Assembly (NCBI GenBank): GCA_018817585.1
Contig: JAHITE010000009.1
Span: 1 to 34,441, forward strand
DNA length: 34,441 nucleotides
Direction: 5' to 3'
Source of the DNA: Candidatus Omnitrophota bacterium
GTDB lineage: Bacteria; Omnitrophota; Gorgyraeia; B26-G9
The notes under the pieces were generated by a model, which worked only from the letters and a program-made list of their open reading frames with translations, was not told the DNA's origin and ran no database searches. Shown here piece by piece: positions 24,319 through 31,660 of the stretch; the stretch's first letter is position 1, and every line of letters starts with the position of its first letter. A program made the translations under genes and the position numbers.

Positions 24319-24510
24319 CTAATCATTAAAATCTTCATCGAAAAACTCAGCGTGCTCAGAATTTGAAGAAGACAGAGATCTAAACCTTACTGGATTTAAA
24401 CGCGTAACCTCAAAATCCTCATCACACTCTGTGCAATAAACAATTTCACCAACGCTAAAGTTATCACTGTCGTCAAGAAAAGCTCGACATGAAGGACATT
24501 TCACAACCAT
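24319..24510 (-). CDS. LysW-like zinc-ribbon small protein
   Basis: A 63-residue acidic protein with two CXXC pairs (CPSC near residues 5-8, CTEC near 26-29) forming a zinc ribbon, GEIVYCTECDEDFEVTRLNPVRF, and an acidic tail ending EFFDEDFND. This is close in layout to LysW/ArgW, the amino-group carrier proteins of lysine/arginine synthesis, whose tail ends EDWGE with the substrate on the final Glu. Here the end is EDFND, so the terminal Glu needed for carrier function is absent. No lysX or argX partner is nearby. It may be a LysW-related zinc ribbon of other use. AAAGGAG lies six bases before ATG 24510. Confidence 0.7.
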   Translation of the reverse strand: MVVKCPSCRAFLDDSDNFSVGEIVYCTECDEDFEVTRLNPVRFRSLSSSNSEHAEFFDEDFND

Positions 24511-24540
24511 TACCTACTCCTTTCAAATTAAATATTTAAT

Positions 24541-24825
24541 TTATTCTAAATCAATATAATCAAAATCAACAATAACTTTCTTGCCGTCAACTGTATTCAC
24601 AATAAGCTCTACGCTATCGCCGGCTTCAATGTTCATATAATCTTTAAGCTCTGGATCAATCATAATTGTTTCATTATTAATAACCAGAGAACTCATATCT
24701 TCAGCAACTTGGCTAACAACTCCCTTTACAGATATTTCCATATCTTCCTGAGCAGTTGCCAGATTAATCCCGTAAAAACCAATAACCGCGATAAAACTTA
24801 AAACAATTAATATTCTCTTAAACAT
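24541..24825 (-). CDS. Small exported protein of unknown function
   Basis: A 94-residue product with a clear signal peptide (MFKRILIVLSFIAVIGFYG, likely cut after INLATA). The mature part of about 68 residues is rich in beta-strand pattern (ISVKGVVSQV, SLVINNETIMID, DSVELIVNTVDGKKVIVDF), like a small OB- or SH3-type barrel. ATG 24825 is chosen because AAGGAG lies just upstream; an ATG at 24849 would overlap that site. It is first in the operon and has a leader of about 200 bases after the promoter at 25030-25058. No family recognised. Confidence 0.7.
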   Translation of the reverse strand: MFKRILIVLSFIAVIGFYGINLATAQEDMEISVKGVVSQVAEDMSSLVINNETIMIDPELKDYMNIEAGDSVELIVNTVDGKKVIVDFDYIDLE

Positions 24826-24998
24826 TTTTCTCTCCTTATTAAAAAACATTTTTACCTGATTTTAAGACACTCACTATTTTTGTAAGCATCTTATTCAAAT
24901 GCCTTTATGTTAAATTAATCCGCCTTCTATTCCTGCAAAACCCTTGCTTTCCGGTTAATTTTCACCTCCTTACAATCTTTAAATTAAACAATAAGCGA

Positions 24999-25011
24999 AT
25001 ATCCTCATATT
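24999..25011 (-). promoter_or_regulatory. ArsR-operator-like site in the small-operon leader
   Basis: AATATGAGGATAT (minus strand) lies about 20 bases after the -10 box. It matches AATATGTTCATAT at the arsR promoter (25459-25471) in all but the central three bases, and both are followed by a C-containing stretch (TCGC, AGCC). Regulation by the adjacent ArsR protein is inferred. Confidence 0.4.
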
Positions 25012-25029
25012 GGAATATTACCTAGAATT

Positions 25030-25058
25030 AATATATTCCTAAACGATTTTTTTGTCAA
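25030..25058 (-). promoter_or_regulatory. Strong promoter of the small-protein operon
   Basis: TTGACA (25058-25053), a 17-base spacer and TATATT (25035-25030) on the minus strand, five or six matches per box to the housekeeping consensus. The leader to ATG 24825 is about 200 bases long. It contains an unused strong AAGGAGGTG near 24970 and a possible 16-codon frame just before the gene. Confidence 0.8.
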
Positions 25059-25097
25059 GGCTAAAATTTTGTTATAATCCTGGTTTTCTCTATATAA

Positions 25098-25433
25098 TCA
25101 GGCGTTTTCCAACACCTTTAAAAGTATTTTTTTATCATCTTGCAGTGAAGAAATTTGTTGGCATTGCTCATGAAGAAATAATGTGATTTTATATTGAAAT
25201 GACTCTGTTTTTCGAGTTAAGCGATAATAGACTAAATTACCACTGCGCCGATCCACAACCATTTTTAAAAGCCGTAAACGGGAAAGATGTTTAGAAACAA
25301 CTGACTGGCTTATCTTAAGAGTTTCACAAATAACTTTTACTGTCACTTCCTCATCATCCAGAAGATTAAGAATTCTTAAACGAGTATCTTCAGCGCAGGA
25401 TTTTAAAATCAAGCGAATATCTTTGACATTCAT
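25098..25433 (-). CDS. ArsR-family transcriptional regulator
   Basis: The 111-residue winged-helix repressor has LKSCAEDTRLRILNLLDDEE, the HTH VKVICETLKISQSVVSKHLSRLRLLKMV and the wing DRRSGNLVYYRL. The classical metal site ELCVCDL of arsenic/cadmium sensors is not present (one Cys in VICETL, another in KSCAED), so its signal may be something other than arsenite. ATG 25433 is chosen with GGAG five bases upstream; a TTG at 25448 is less likely. Its own promoter carries a palindrome, suggesting autoregulation, and a similar site lies in the promoter region of the small operon downstream. It sits between that operon and the RND pump. Confidence 0.88.
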   Translation of the reverse strand: MNVKDIRLILKSCAEDTRLRILNLLDDEEVTVKVICETLKISQSVVSKHLSRLRLLKMVVDRRSGNLVYYRLTRKTESFQYKITLFLHEQCQQISSLQDDKKILLKVLENA

Positions 25434-25458
25434 AATATCTCCGATCAAGTATATGGCT

Positions 25459-25495
25459 ATATGAACATATTAGCATATAAATTCGATTTTGTCAA
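25459..25495 (-). promoter_or_regulatory. arsR promoter with overlapping operator
   Basis: TTGACA (25495-25490), a 17-base spacer and TAATAT (25472-25467) on the minus strand. The -10 box is inside AATATGTTCATAT (25471-25459), whose arms ATATG and CATAT are inverted around TT, so a bound repressor would block RNA polymerase. Outer words TATATG and CATATA nearby extend the symmetry. Confidence 0.75.
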
Positions 25496-25526
25496 ATTTC
25501 CCGGTATTTTTCCTGCTTTAAATACT

Positions 25527-28500
25527 TTAGAGCTTGAGCTTTTTTTTCTGAAAATAAACCTTTATTCTTTCCAAATACCAGAATACCAAGGGGATAAAAA
25601 TTAAGGTATAGACAATCGAAGCAAGCATACCGCCGATCATAACCGCGCCCATTGCCTGTTTTGCCTCCATCATTGCCCAAAGCTGGGGAAATACCCCGAG
25701 CACTATGGCCAAAGAAGTCATGATAATCGCCCGAAATTTTTCCGAAGCTCCCAGCCAAAGAGCCTCTTTTACCGGAACTCCTGCTTTCATTTTAAGTAAA
25801 GTATAATCCAGCAAAAGAATCGCGTTATTAACTACCAACCCCACCAGCATAACCATACCCATCAAAGATAAAACATTGTTTGTGTATCCCATAAAAAACA
25901 TGGCATAAAATACTCCGACAAAAGAAGTAAATACAGTCATCATAATCGCGATCGGATATATTGCTGAATCTAAGATCGCGGCCAAAAGGATATAAGTTAA
26001 GATCATTGCTAAAAGAAAAGCTTTGCCGATTTCCTGATTAGCCTCTGATTCATTTTCCGCGTCTCCCACATATTTATAGCCATAACCTTTAGCAAAAGCC
26101 AGAGCTTTAAATTCTTTATCTAAAACCGGCCGGACAAACCCAGTATTACTTTTCGATAAATATCCCTCTAAACGAATAACTCTTTTCCGGTCGCGATGCT
26201 TGATTGTCGGCAAAGCCTTAGCATCTTGAATCATTCCCATTTCAGTTATCGGCACTAACCCTTTGCTGGACATAATCATAATTTGCTCAAGATCCGCAAA
26301 ACCAGAAGCATATTGATCATTAAGCTCAATGTTTATTTCATATTCTTCGCCCTGTTCTTTATAAATATTAGTTGTATCCCCATAAATACTGGTTCTTAAT
26401 GTCTGGGCAATATCACTGCTGGTCAGACCATAAGCAATCAGCCGAGCCTGATCCGGAATAAACTTTATTTCTTTTTTCGGCGCTTTAAAAGAAGAGCTTA
26501 CTGACCGAAAATAACCGCTGTTTTCCATAATCTTTTGCATGGATTGGGACAAAGCAATCGCCTGTTGGTAGTTTTTTCCAAAAACATTAATCGATATATC
26601 GCCTTCTTCTCCGCCGCCCAAACCGACGCGCATGATATTAATTTGCGCGTCAGGAATCATAGACATAAATAAAGTCAGTTCATCAATTATTTCCAAATCT
26701 GAGCGCGCTCTTTTTTTTGAAGAGACAAGCGTAACCATAGTCACCGCGTTTTCCACTCCATTTTCACCCAGCTGACTCAAGTAAGATTTTTGTTCCGGTA
26801 ATTGCTTGATCCTTTGCTCAATAATCTCAACCACTGACAAAGTTCTTTCAATTGTCGAACCTTTGGGCATAACCAGCATTACTTTTATTTTATCCTCATC
26901 ATCAGCGGGAATAAACTCGCCGTCAATATAGGGCATAATAAAACTCAGAGAATAAAACGAAAGGATAACCAGTAAAATTGTAATCAATGGACGTCTAAAC
27001 ATAAAATCAAAAATTCTTTTATATTCCTGTTTACAAAAATCAACTATTTTATTGTTTAAGCGAACCGGCAGTAAAAATATTTCTTCCAGCTTATTTTTTT
27101 TCTTTTCCCCTATTTTTTGTTTTTTTAATAATAATCCGCAAAGCATCGGAGTCAAGGTAAAAGAAGCAATCAAAGAAAACAAAGTAGCGTAAACAACTGT
27201 TAATCCAAATGATTGGAAAAATTTACCGACAATTCCCCCCATCATGGCTATGGGCAAAAATACAACCAGATTTGTCCCGGTTGAAGACAATATTGCTCCG
27301 GCAACCTCTCGCGTGGCGCTGACTGCCGCGTGCTGCGCGTCTTCATGATGCTGCATATGCACCAGCACATTTTCAATAATTACAATCGCGTTAGCGATCA
27401 ATGTGCCCAATGCCGTGGCAATCGCCATCAGCGTCATCATATTAATCGTAAATCCGGAAGCGCTGACTGGCCAGAAAGTAGAAATTATTGACGCGGGAAT
27501 AACAATCGCGGCAATAAAAGTAAGACTCGCCTGTCCGGTAAATAGATATAAAATAAAAACTGTTAACAAAATTCCTAAAATAATATTAAACTGCGCGTCC
27601 GTTGTTTCATTTTTAATAAAATCTGTCGTATCCGAAGCTATCTGAATCTCCATGCCCTCCGGCAATTCCGCTTTAAATTCATCCATTCTCTTTCTGATCT
27701 GATTGGCAATATCAACCGCGTTGCCGTCCGAAACCTTATTTAAAGAAAGCCCGACAACTTCTCGTGAATTAAATCGGGCAATTGATTCAACTTTTTTAAA
27801 GCTGTCTTCAATCTCCGCGATTTCATATAAACAGAATTTATTGCCGTCGCGGGAACTTAATTCAAAATTTCTGATTTGCTCAACATCCTGGAATTCTCCG
27901 ACAAATCTTACGCTTAAAGCGGAAAAACCTTTCTCCAGCTCTCCTCCGGGAATATTCCGGTTTTTCATTTTAAGAGCAGTAATTACTTCACCGATAGAAA
28001 TATACTTTTGCTTCATTAATTCCGGATTTAAACGAACATTAATCTGCCTTTGTTTTCCGCCGTAAACATCAACTTTAGCCACGCCTTCAACTGACGCCAG
28101 TTTTGTTTTAAAAGTTTTATCCGCGTACTCATAAAGCTGCCGGCTATCTATATCTTTGCCAGATAATACAATCTCAATTACCGGCTCTATCAATGGATCA
28201 AATTTTTCAATAATCGGCGACTCAATATCATCCGGCAAATCATTTAAGATTGCTTCCACTTTATCTTTAACTTCTATGGATTTCACATTTACATCCGCGG
28301 ACAATAAAAACTCAATGTAAACAAAACCGAAATTATCATGCGAATCACTGCGAATCTGATCAATCTGGGATATTTCCGAAACCGCGTCTTCTATTTTATT
28401 CACAACCAAAGTTTCCACTTCCAGCGATGTGGCTCCCGGATAGGTTACCGCGACTGTGATAATCGGAAACTCAATCCGCGGAGTTTTCTCAACCAGTAAT

Positions 28501-28586
28501 GTGGAAAAAGAAAATATCCCCAGCACAACAAATACAATAATCAGCATGATTGTCGTTACCGGTCTTTTAACAAAAAATTCTATCAT
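25527..28586 (-). CDS. RND-family efflux permease with altered proton-relay residues
   Basis: The 1019-residue inner-membrane pump has the RND layout: TM1 (about 10-30), a large periplasmic loop, TM2-6 (about 330-480), a second loop and TM8-12 (about 855-1005). The start MIEFFVKRPVTTIMLI and the duplicated halves are typical of the AcrB/MdtB/CusA superfamily. In TM4, AcrB has GLLVDDAIVVVEN; here it is GTLIANAIVIIEN, so Ala398-Asn399 replace the two Asp that carry protons. In TM10, GLVVNNAILLLDY has Asn920 where AcrB has Lys940. The gene is last in the tetR-tolC-adaptor-RND operon. Substrates unknown. It may use another coupling scheme or belong to a less-studied RND group. Confidence 0.93.
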   Translation of the reverse strand: MIEFFVKRPVTTIMLIIVFVVLGIFSFSTLLVEKTPRIEFPIITVAVTYPGATSLEVETLVVNKIEDAVSEISQIDQIRSDSHDNFGFVYIEFLLSADVNVKSIEVKDKVEAILNDLPDDIESPIIEKFDPLIEPVIEIVLSGKDIDSRQLYEYADKTFKTKLASVEGVAKVDVYGGKQRQINVRLNPELMKQKYISIGEVITALKMKNRNIPGGELEKGFSALSVRFVGEFQDVEQIRNFELSSRDGNKFCLYEIAEIEDSFKKVESIARFNSREVVGLSLNKVSDGNAVDIANQIRKRMDEFKAELPEGMEIQIASDTTDFIKNETTDAQFNIILGILLTVFILYLFTGQASLTFIAAIVIPASIISTFWPVSASGFTINMMTLMAIATALGTLIANAIVIIENVLVHMQHHEDAQHAAVSATREVAGAILSSTGTNLVVFLPIAMMGGIVGKFFQSFGLTVVYATLFSLIASFTLTPMLCGLLLKKQKIGEKKKNKLEEIFLLPVRLNNKIVDFCKQEYKRIFDFMFRRPLITILLVILSFYSLSFIMPYIDGEFIPADDEDKIKVMLVMPKGSTIERTLSVVEIIEQRIKQLPEQKSYLSQLGENGVENAVTMVTLVSSKKRARSDLEIIDELTLFMSMIPDAQINIMRVGLGGGEEGDISINVFGKNYQQAIALSQSMQKIMENSGYFRSVSSSFKAPKKEIKFIPDQARLIAYGLTSSDIAQTLRTSIYGDTTNIYKEQGEEYEINIELNDQYASGFADLEQIMIMSSKGLVPITEMGMIQDAKALPTIKHRDRKRVIRLEGYLSKSNTGFVRPVLDKEFKALAFAKGYGYKYVGDAENESEANQEIGKAFLLAMILTYILLAAILDSAIYPIAIMMTVFTSFVGVFYAMFFMGYTNNVLSLMGMVMLVGLVVNNAILLLDYTLLKMKAGVPVKEALWLGASEKFRAIIMTSLAIVLGVFPQLWAMMEAKQAMGAVMIGGMLASIVYTLIFIPLVFWYLERIKVYFQKKKLKL

Positions 28587-28612
28587 TATTTTCTCCTGAA
28601 AGTTTTTAAATC

Positions 28613-29287
28613 TTATAATTCATTTATGATCTGGATCCGCTGGCCGTCACTTAAGGCTGATTGTCCGCTGTAAATCAAAACATCTCCAGGCTTAATCCCG
28701 CTTTGTACAATAGCGCCATAACCATCGCGGCTGGAAATTTCTATCCGCTCTTTCCTGGCAATATTATCATTGCCTTTCCAGACATAAAAACTATTATCCT
28801 TTATATCAATAATATCATTAGGGATATTTATCGAGTTTTTAAAAATATTGGTAAGCACAAAAACAATCCTCTGGTCTGAATCAATAAATTCCGGCTGGCT
28901 AAGAGTTACAGCCACGCTGTACATCCCGGTTTCAAGAGATATTTCATTACTAATCGCTTTTACCTTGCCGATTAACTGCTGTTTATTATCCAAAAAATAT
29001 ATCATTTGCCCCACAGCCAGCTTTTCTCTGACATTTTTGCTCACAAAACCAGCCCCCTGATTATCCTTGCTCAAACTTACAGTCAACCGAATATATTCCG
29101 ACACATCTTCGGCTTTTGCTTTTTTAACCGTAACCGGAATGCCTTTTTCCTGCCACTGGGCAATACTGCTGACAACCTGCTTGGCTCTTTCTCTGGTTAT
29201 CTGATTTTGTCTGAGCAATACCATACAAAAGAAAACAATAACAATCAAACAATATATTCCTAATCTAACTCTTGATTTTTTTCCCAT
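28613..29287 (-). CDS. Short RND-type periplasmic adaptor lacking the hairpin domain
   Basis: A 224-residue membrane-fusion protein with an N-terminal anchor (about 9-25). The start of the mature part, GIPVTVKKAKAEDVSEYIRL, matches adaptor N-termini. The beta-barrel (VGQMIYFLDNKQQLIGKV, ISLETGMYSVAVTL) and membrane-proximal parts (INIPNDIID, GIKPGDVLIYSGQSALSDGQ) follow directly. The lipoyl half-motifs and coiled-coil hairpin that usually lie between them (about 100-150 residues) are absent, so it is far shorter than the usual 350-400 residues. Position between tolC and the RND gene says it works with them. Contact with TolC must differ from AcrA-like adaptors. Confidence 0.8.
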   Translation of the reverse strand: MGKKSRVRLGIYCLIVIVFFCMVLLRQNQITRERAKQVVSSIAQWQEKGIPVTVKKAKAEDVSEYIRLTVSLSKDNQGAGFVSKNVREKLAVGQMIYFLDNKQQLIGKVKAISNEISLETGMYSVAVTLSQPEFIDSDQRIVFVLTNIFKNSINIPNDIIDIKDNSFYVWKGNDNIARKERIEISSRDGYGAIVQSGIKPGDVLIYSGQSALSDGQRIQIINEL

Positions 29288-29291
29288 TATA

Positions 29292-30587
29292 TTATTCCTT
29301 TAGCGTCAATTTTTCGACCATGGCTTTTGTGATCGCGATATTATACAGCGTCTGCTCAAGCCGCAGCTTTTGACTGGTCAACAGCTGTTCCGAGTCATTT
29401 AAATCCGTCAAACTGATTTGCCCTGACTCAAACATATCTCTGGTAATATCATACGACTCTTTAGCCAGCCGCACTGCCTGATTGTTGGCCTCAAGAGTAT
29501 TTTGGTATTCCGTATATTCTCCTACTGCCACCTTAAGCCCTAGCAATAAATTTTCCTCTTCATGCTTGCGCAGCAAAAGCAGATTGTCTCTATCCGTTTT
29601 TGCCTGTTCAATGATTGCTCTTTTTTCTCCGCCATTCCACAACGGCACATTGACCCTGATACCCGCGGAAACATACGGATCCATCGCGTCTGAACCAATA
29701 TATTTTTTATCATTCGATCCGCCATTATAATCACTACTGGCAAACAAAGAAACAGTAGCCAGCGTATCAGCCCGCCGACTGCTCAGCACAGATTCCGCGG
29801 CACTAATTTGCGCGTCCAGCGATTTCAGCAAAGGTTGATTCGCGTATAACTTACTCACTTGCTGCTCATAAATAAAATTATCCGAATTTACCGCGAACTG
29901 ATCAATCAATTCTATTTCCGTATTAAGCGGAAGATCAACTAAAGTATTAAGAGTTTTTAAAGCAGTTTGCCACTGACTGCGGGCATCATTAAGCTGGGGA
30001 ATCCGGGCGGCAATATCCGCGTCCATCTTAATAATATCTCTTTTTGAGTTTCTGCCTGCCTGTGAACGCTGCTCTAAAAGAGTTTTATTTTCGACAATCG
30101 TATTATAAGATTCCTGAGTAATTAAAAAAGCTTTTTTCGCGAAAAGTAAGGAATAATAACTAAGCTTCGCGGTATATATAATATCAAGCTGCTTTACCTG
30201 TTTATTGAGTTTCAAAGCTTCTACTGACTTTTTTGCCGCGTCAACCGCCGCGCTGACCTTACCAAAAGACCATAAAAGCTGGGTAGCAGTTATACCGCTG
30301 GACAACTCATAATCTGTTGTTTTATCCGCGCTCAATGGATATTGATCATTATGCGTCCAGGTCGCGTTAGCGTTAAAATGCGGCAGCAATCCGGAACGCG
30401 CCTGTTTATAAACCGCGGTAGATTTTTTAAAATTGTTTTCCGAAATTTTCAATGATTCACTGGCTTTAAGCGCGGCATCGATTGTTTCTTTTACACCCAG
30501 CTCTATTCCAGCATAAGCCAAAGATGTCCACCCCAGCAGCAGGATTCCAGAAACAAGCATAATTTTTTTAGTTTTTATTAATCTCAC
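29292..30587 (-). CDS. TolC-family outer-membrane efflux protein
   Basis: The 431-residue product has a signal peptide (MRLIKTKKIMLVSGILLLGW to AYAG) and the two helical repeats of outer-membrane efflux proteins: LGVKETIDAALKASESLKISE, then AAVDAAKKSVEAL, and the second repeat from SLDAQISAAESVL to YDITRDMFESGQISLTDLNDSEQLL. Strand regions WTHNDQYPLSADKTTDYEL and VSLFASSDYNGGSN form the barrel. It provides the outer-membrane exit of the tripartite pump. It overlaps the tetR gene by four bases (ATGA) and is followed four bases later by the adaptor gene. Confidence 0.92.
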   Translation of the reverse strand: MRLIKTKKIMLVSGILLLGWTSLAYAGIELGVKETIDAALKASESLKISENNFKKSTAVYKQARSGLLPHFNANATWTHNDQYPLSADKTTDYELSSGITATQLLWSFGKVSAAVDAAKKSVEALKLNKQVKQLDIIYTAKLSYYSLLFAKKAFLITQESYNTIVENKTLLEQRSQAGRNSKRDIIKMDADIAARIPQLNDARSQWQTALKTLNTLVDLPLNTEIELIDQFAVNSDNFIYEQQVSKLYANQPLLKSLDAQISAAESVLSSRRADTLATVSLFASSDYNGGSNDKKYIGSDAMDPYVSAGIRVNVPLWNGGEKRAIIEQAKTDRDNLLLLRKHEEENLLLGLKVAVGEYTEYQNTLEANNQAVRLAKESYDITRDMFESGQISLTDLNDSEQLLTSQKLRLEQTLYNIAITKAMVEKLTLKE

Positions 30588-31246
30588 TTTAAATTACCTC
30601 CCAAACCAATCCACAGAGTTTTTAATTGTCTGGCCATCTGCTCTGAAGAAGTATGAAAATTTTTAAATTTAACAGCCATCGGAGTTCCCACCATAATTGT
30701 TTTCAACGCGACACAGACATTATTAATATCAATGCTCTTGGGCAGCTCTTTATTGATTATTGCTTTTTGCAAACACTCTTTAAAAAATAAATCCAGACAA
30801 TCACCGGGAGAGATGATCTCCTCAATGCCTTTCAGCTCAGGATAAGCATAATATTTTTCCGCGTTTGATATTTTAAACTCATGCGGATCTTCTTTTTCTT
30901 TGATCAGCGATGAGATCATTTCATAAACCAGATAAGGATTATTAAACTCTTCAAACAAAACTTGAAACGCCCGACAGATTAAATCATAGGATTTATTTGT
31001 TTTAACTTTATCATAGGCTGTCCAAACAACTTTTACCGCGTGCAGCTGCATACAAAAATAAACAATTTCAATTTTTTTTGGGAAATAATTAAAAAAAGTG
31101 CCTTCAGAAACTTCCACGCTGGCGCATACCTGGCGGATTGAAATATCCTCAAACCGCGTATGTTCCAGGCGTTTTATAAACTCTCGCATTAAGGCGATTT
31201 TGGTTTTAGCGCTTTTTTTCTCTCTTAAAGAATACTTCTCTGGCAT
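30584..31246 (-). CDS. TetR-family regulator of the efflux operon
   Basis: The 220-residue protein has a TetR DNA-binding domain at about 12-65: KTKIALMREFIKRLEHTRFEDISIRQVCASVEVSEGTFFNYFPKK read in pieces, with the HTH ISIRQVCASVEVSEGTFFNYF. The helical C-terminal domain would bind the inducer, probably a pump substrate. It is the first gene of the operon, so it likely represses its own transcription and that of tolC, adaptor and pump. GGAGG lies four bases before ATG 31246, and the consensus promoter at 31273-31301 overlaps a palindrome. Confidence 0.9.
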   Translation of the reverse strand: MPEKYSLREKKSAKTKIALMREFIKRLEHTRFEDISIRQVCASVEVSEGTFFNYFPKKIEIVYFCMQLHAVKVVWTAYDKVKTNKSYDLICRAFQVLFEEFNNPYLVYEMISSLIKEKEDPHEFKISNAEKYYAYPELKGIEEIISPGDCLDLFFKECLQKAIINKELPKSIDINNVCVALKTIMVGTPMAVKFKNFHTSSEQMARQLKTLWIGLGGNLK

Positions 31247-31272
31247 ACTACCTCCTTCTAGCTTACATTATA

Positions 31273-31301
31273 ATTATAGCACGCTATATTTTTAATGTCA
31301 A
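31273..31301 (-). promoter_or_regulatory. Consensus promoter and TetR-type operator of the efflux operon
   Basis: TTGACA (31301-31296), a 17-base spacer and TATAAT (31278-31273) on the minus strand match the housekeeping consensus perfectly. The palindrome TATAGC-GT-GCTATA (31288-31275) overlaps the -10 box, a fitting place for autorepression by the TetR protein. Confidence 0.85.
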
Positions 31302-31366
31302 GAGCACTTTTTCCTTAAAAAATAAAAAGCAAAGATGCGGAAACTTATACCGTGTGGATTCCCGCT

Positions 31367-31650
31367 TTAATTTGCAATCCGGGACAAATCGGAACGAAGC
31401 GAAGATAAAGATTTTCTCAGTTCAATCATGCAGTATAATGTTACGGCATATCCGGTTAAAAGCCTACGCATGGATTTTGAAAGAGAAGTACTTCCGGTTT
31501 GGATTAAAAAATAAAAATGGTTACTCATGATGCACCATGCATAAATCTGCATACTGCTTATTGACAGGACTTCCTGGCTCAGAGCATAGGACTTCTTTTT
31601 ATCGTGATCTTTTCCAAAATATACTTGGCTTCTATCCCGCGCTGTAATGC
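31367..31650 (-). pseudogene. Decayed REP-associated (RAYT/IS200-like) transposase
   Basis: The minus strand encodes pieces of a Y1 transposase of the RAYT type. A GALQRGIEAKYI fragment near 31645 matches the N-terminal GALxH..xRGIExxxIF motif. A shift into another frame then gives SQEVLSISSMQIYAWCIMSN and LIQTGSTSLSKSMRRLLTGY. The HUH motif, normally NHFHLL, reads NHFYFL, so the second metal His is lost. The sequence turns unrelated after GYAV, without the GHLFQNRYKS part. The open frame from 31552 to 31367 (61 codons) is only the best-preserved piece. It lies between the efflux and phosphorelay operons; the rest of this 414-bp gap is the tetR promoter. Confidence 0.8.
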
Positions 31651-31660
31651 CCCGAAAAAC

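Noticed and set aside
24900-24990. Leader peptide after the strong AAGGAGGTG in the small-operon leader
   Set aside because: No ATG, GTG or TTG lies at a usable distance after that site; the only frame from the overlapping GTG is 12 codons with no spacing, and the 16-codon ATG frame further down has no ribosome site.
25492-25758. 88-codon minus-strand frame in the RND gene's 3' end
   Set aside because: It overlaps the conserved C-terminus of the RND permease in another frame and has no similarity pattern of its own.
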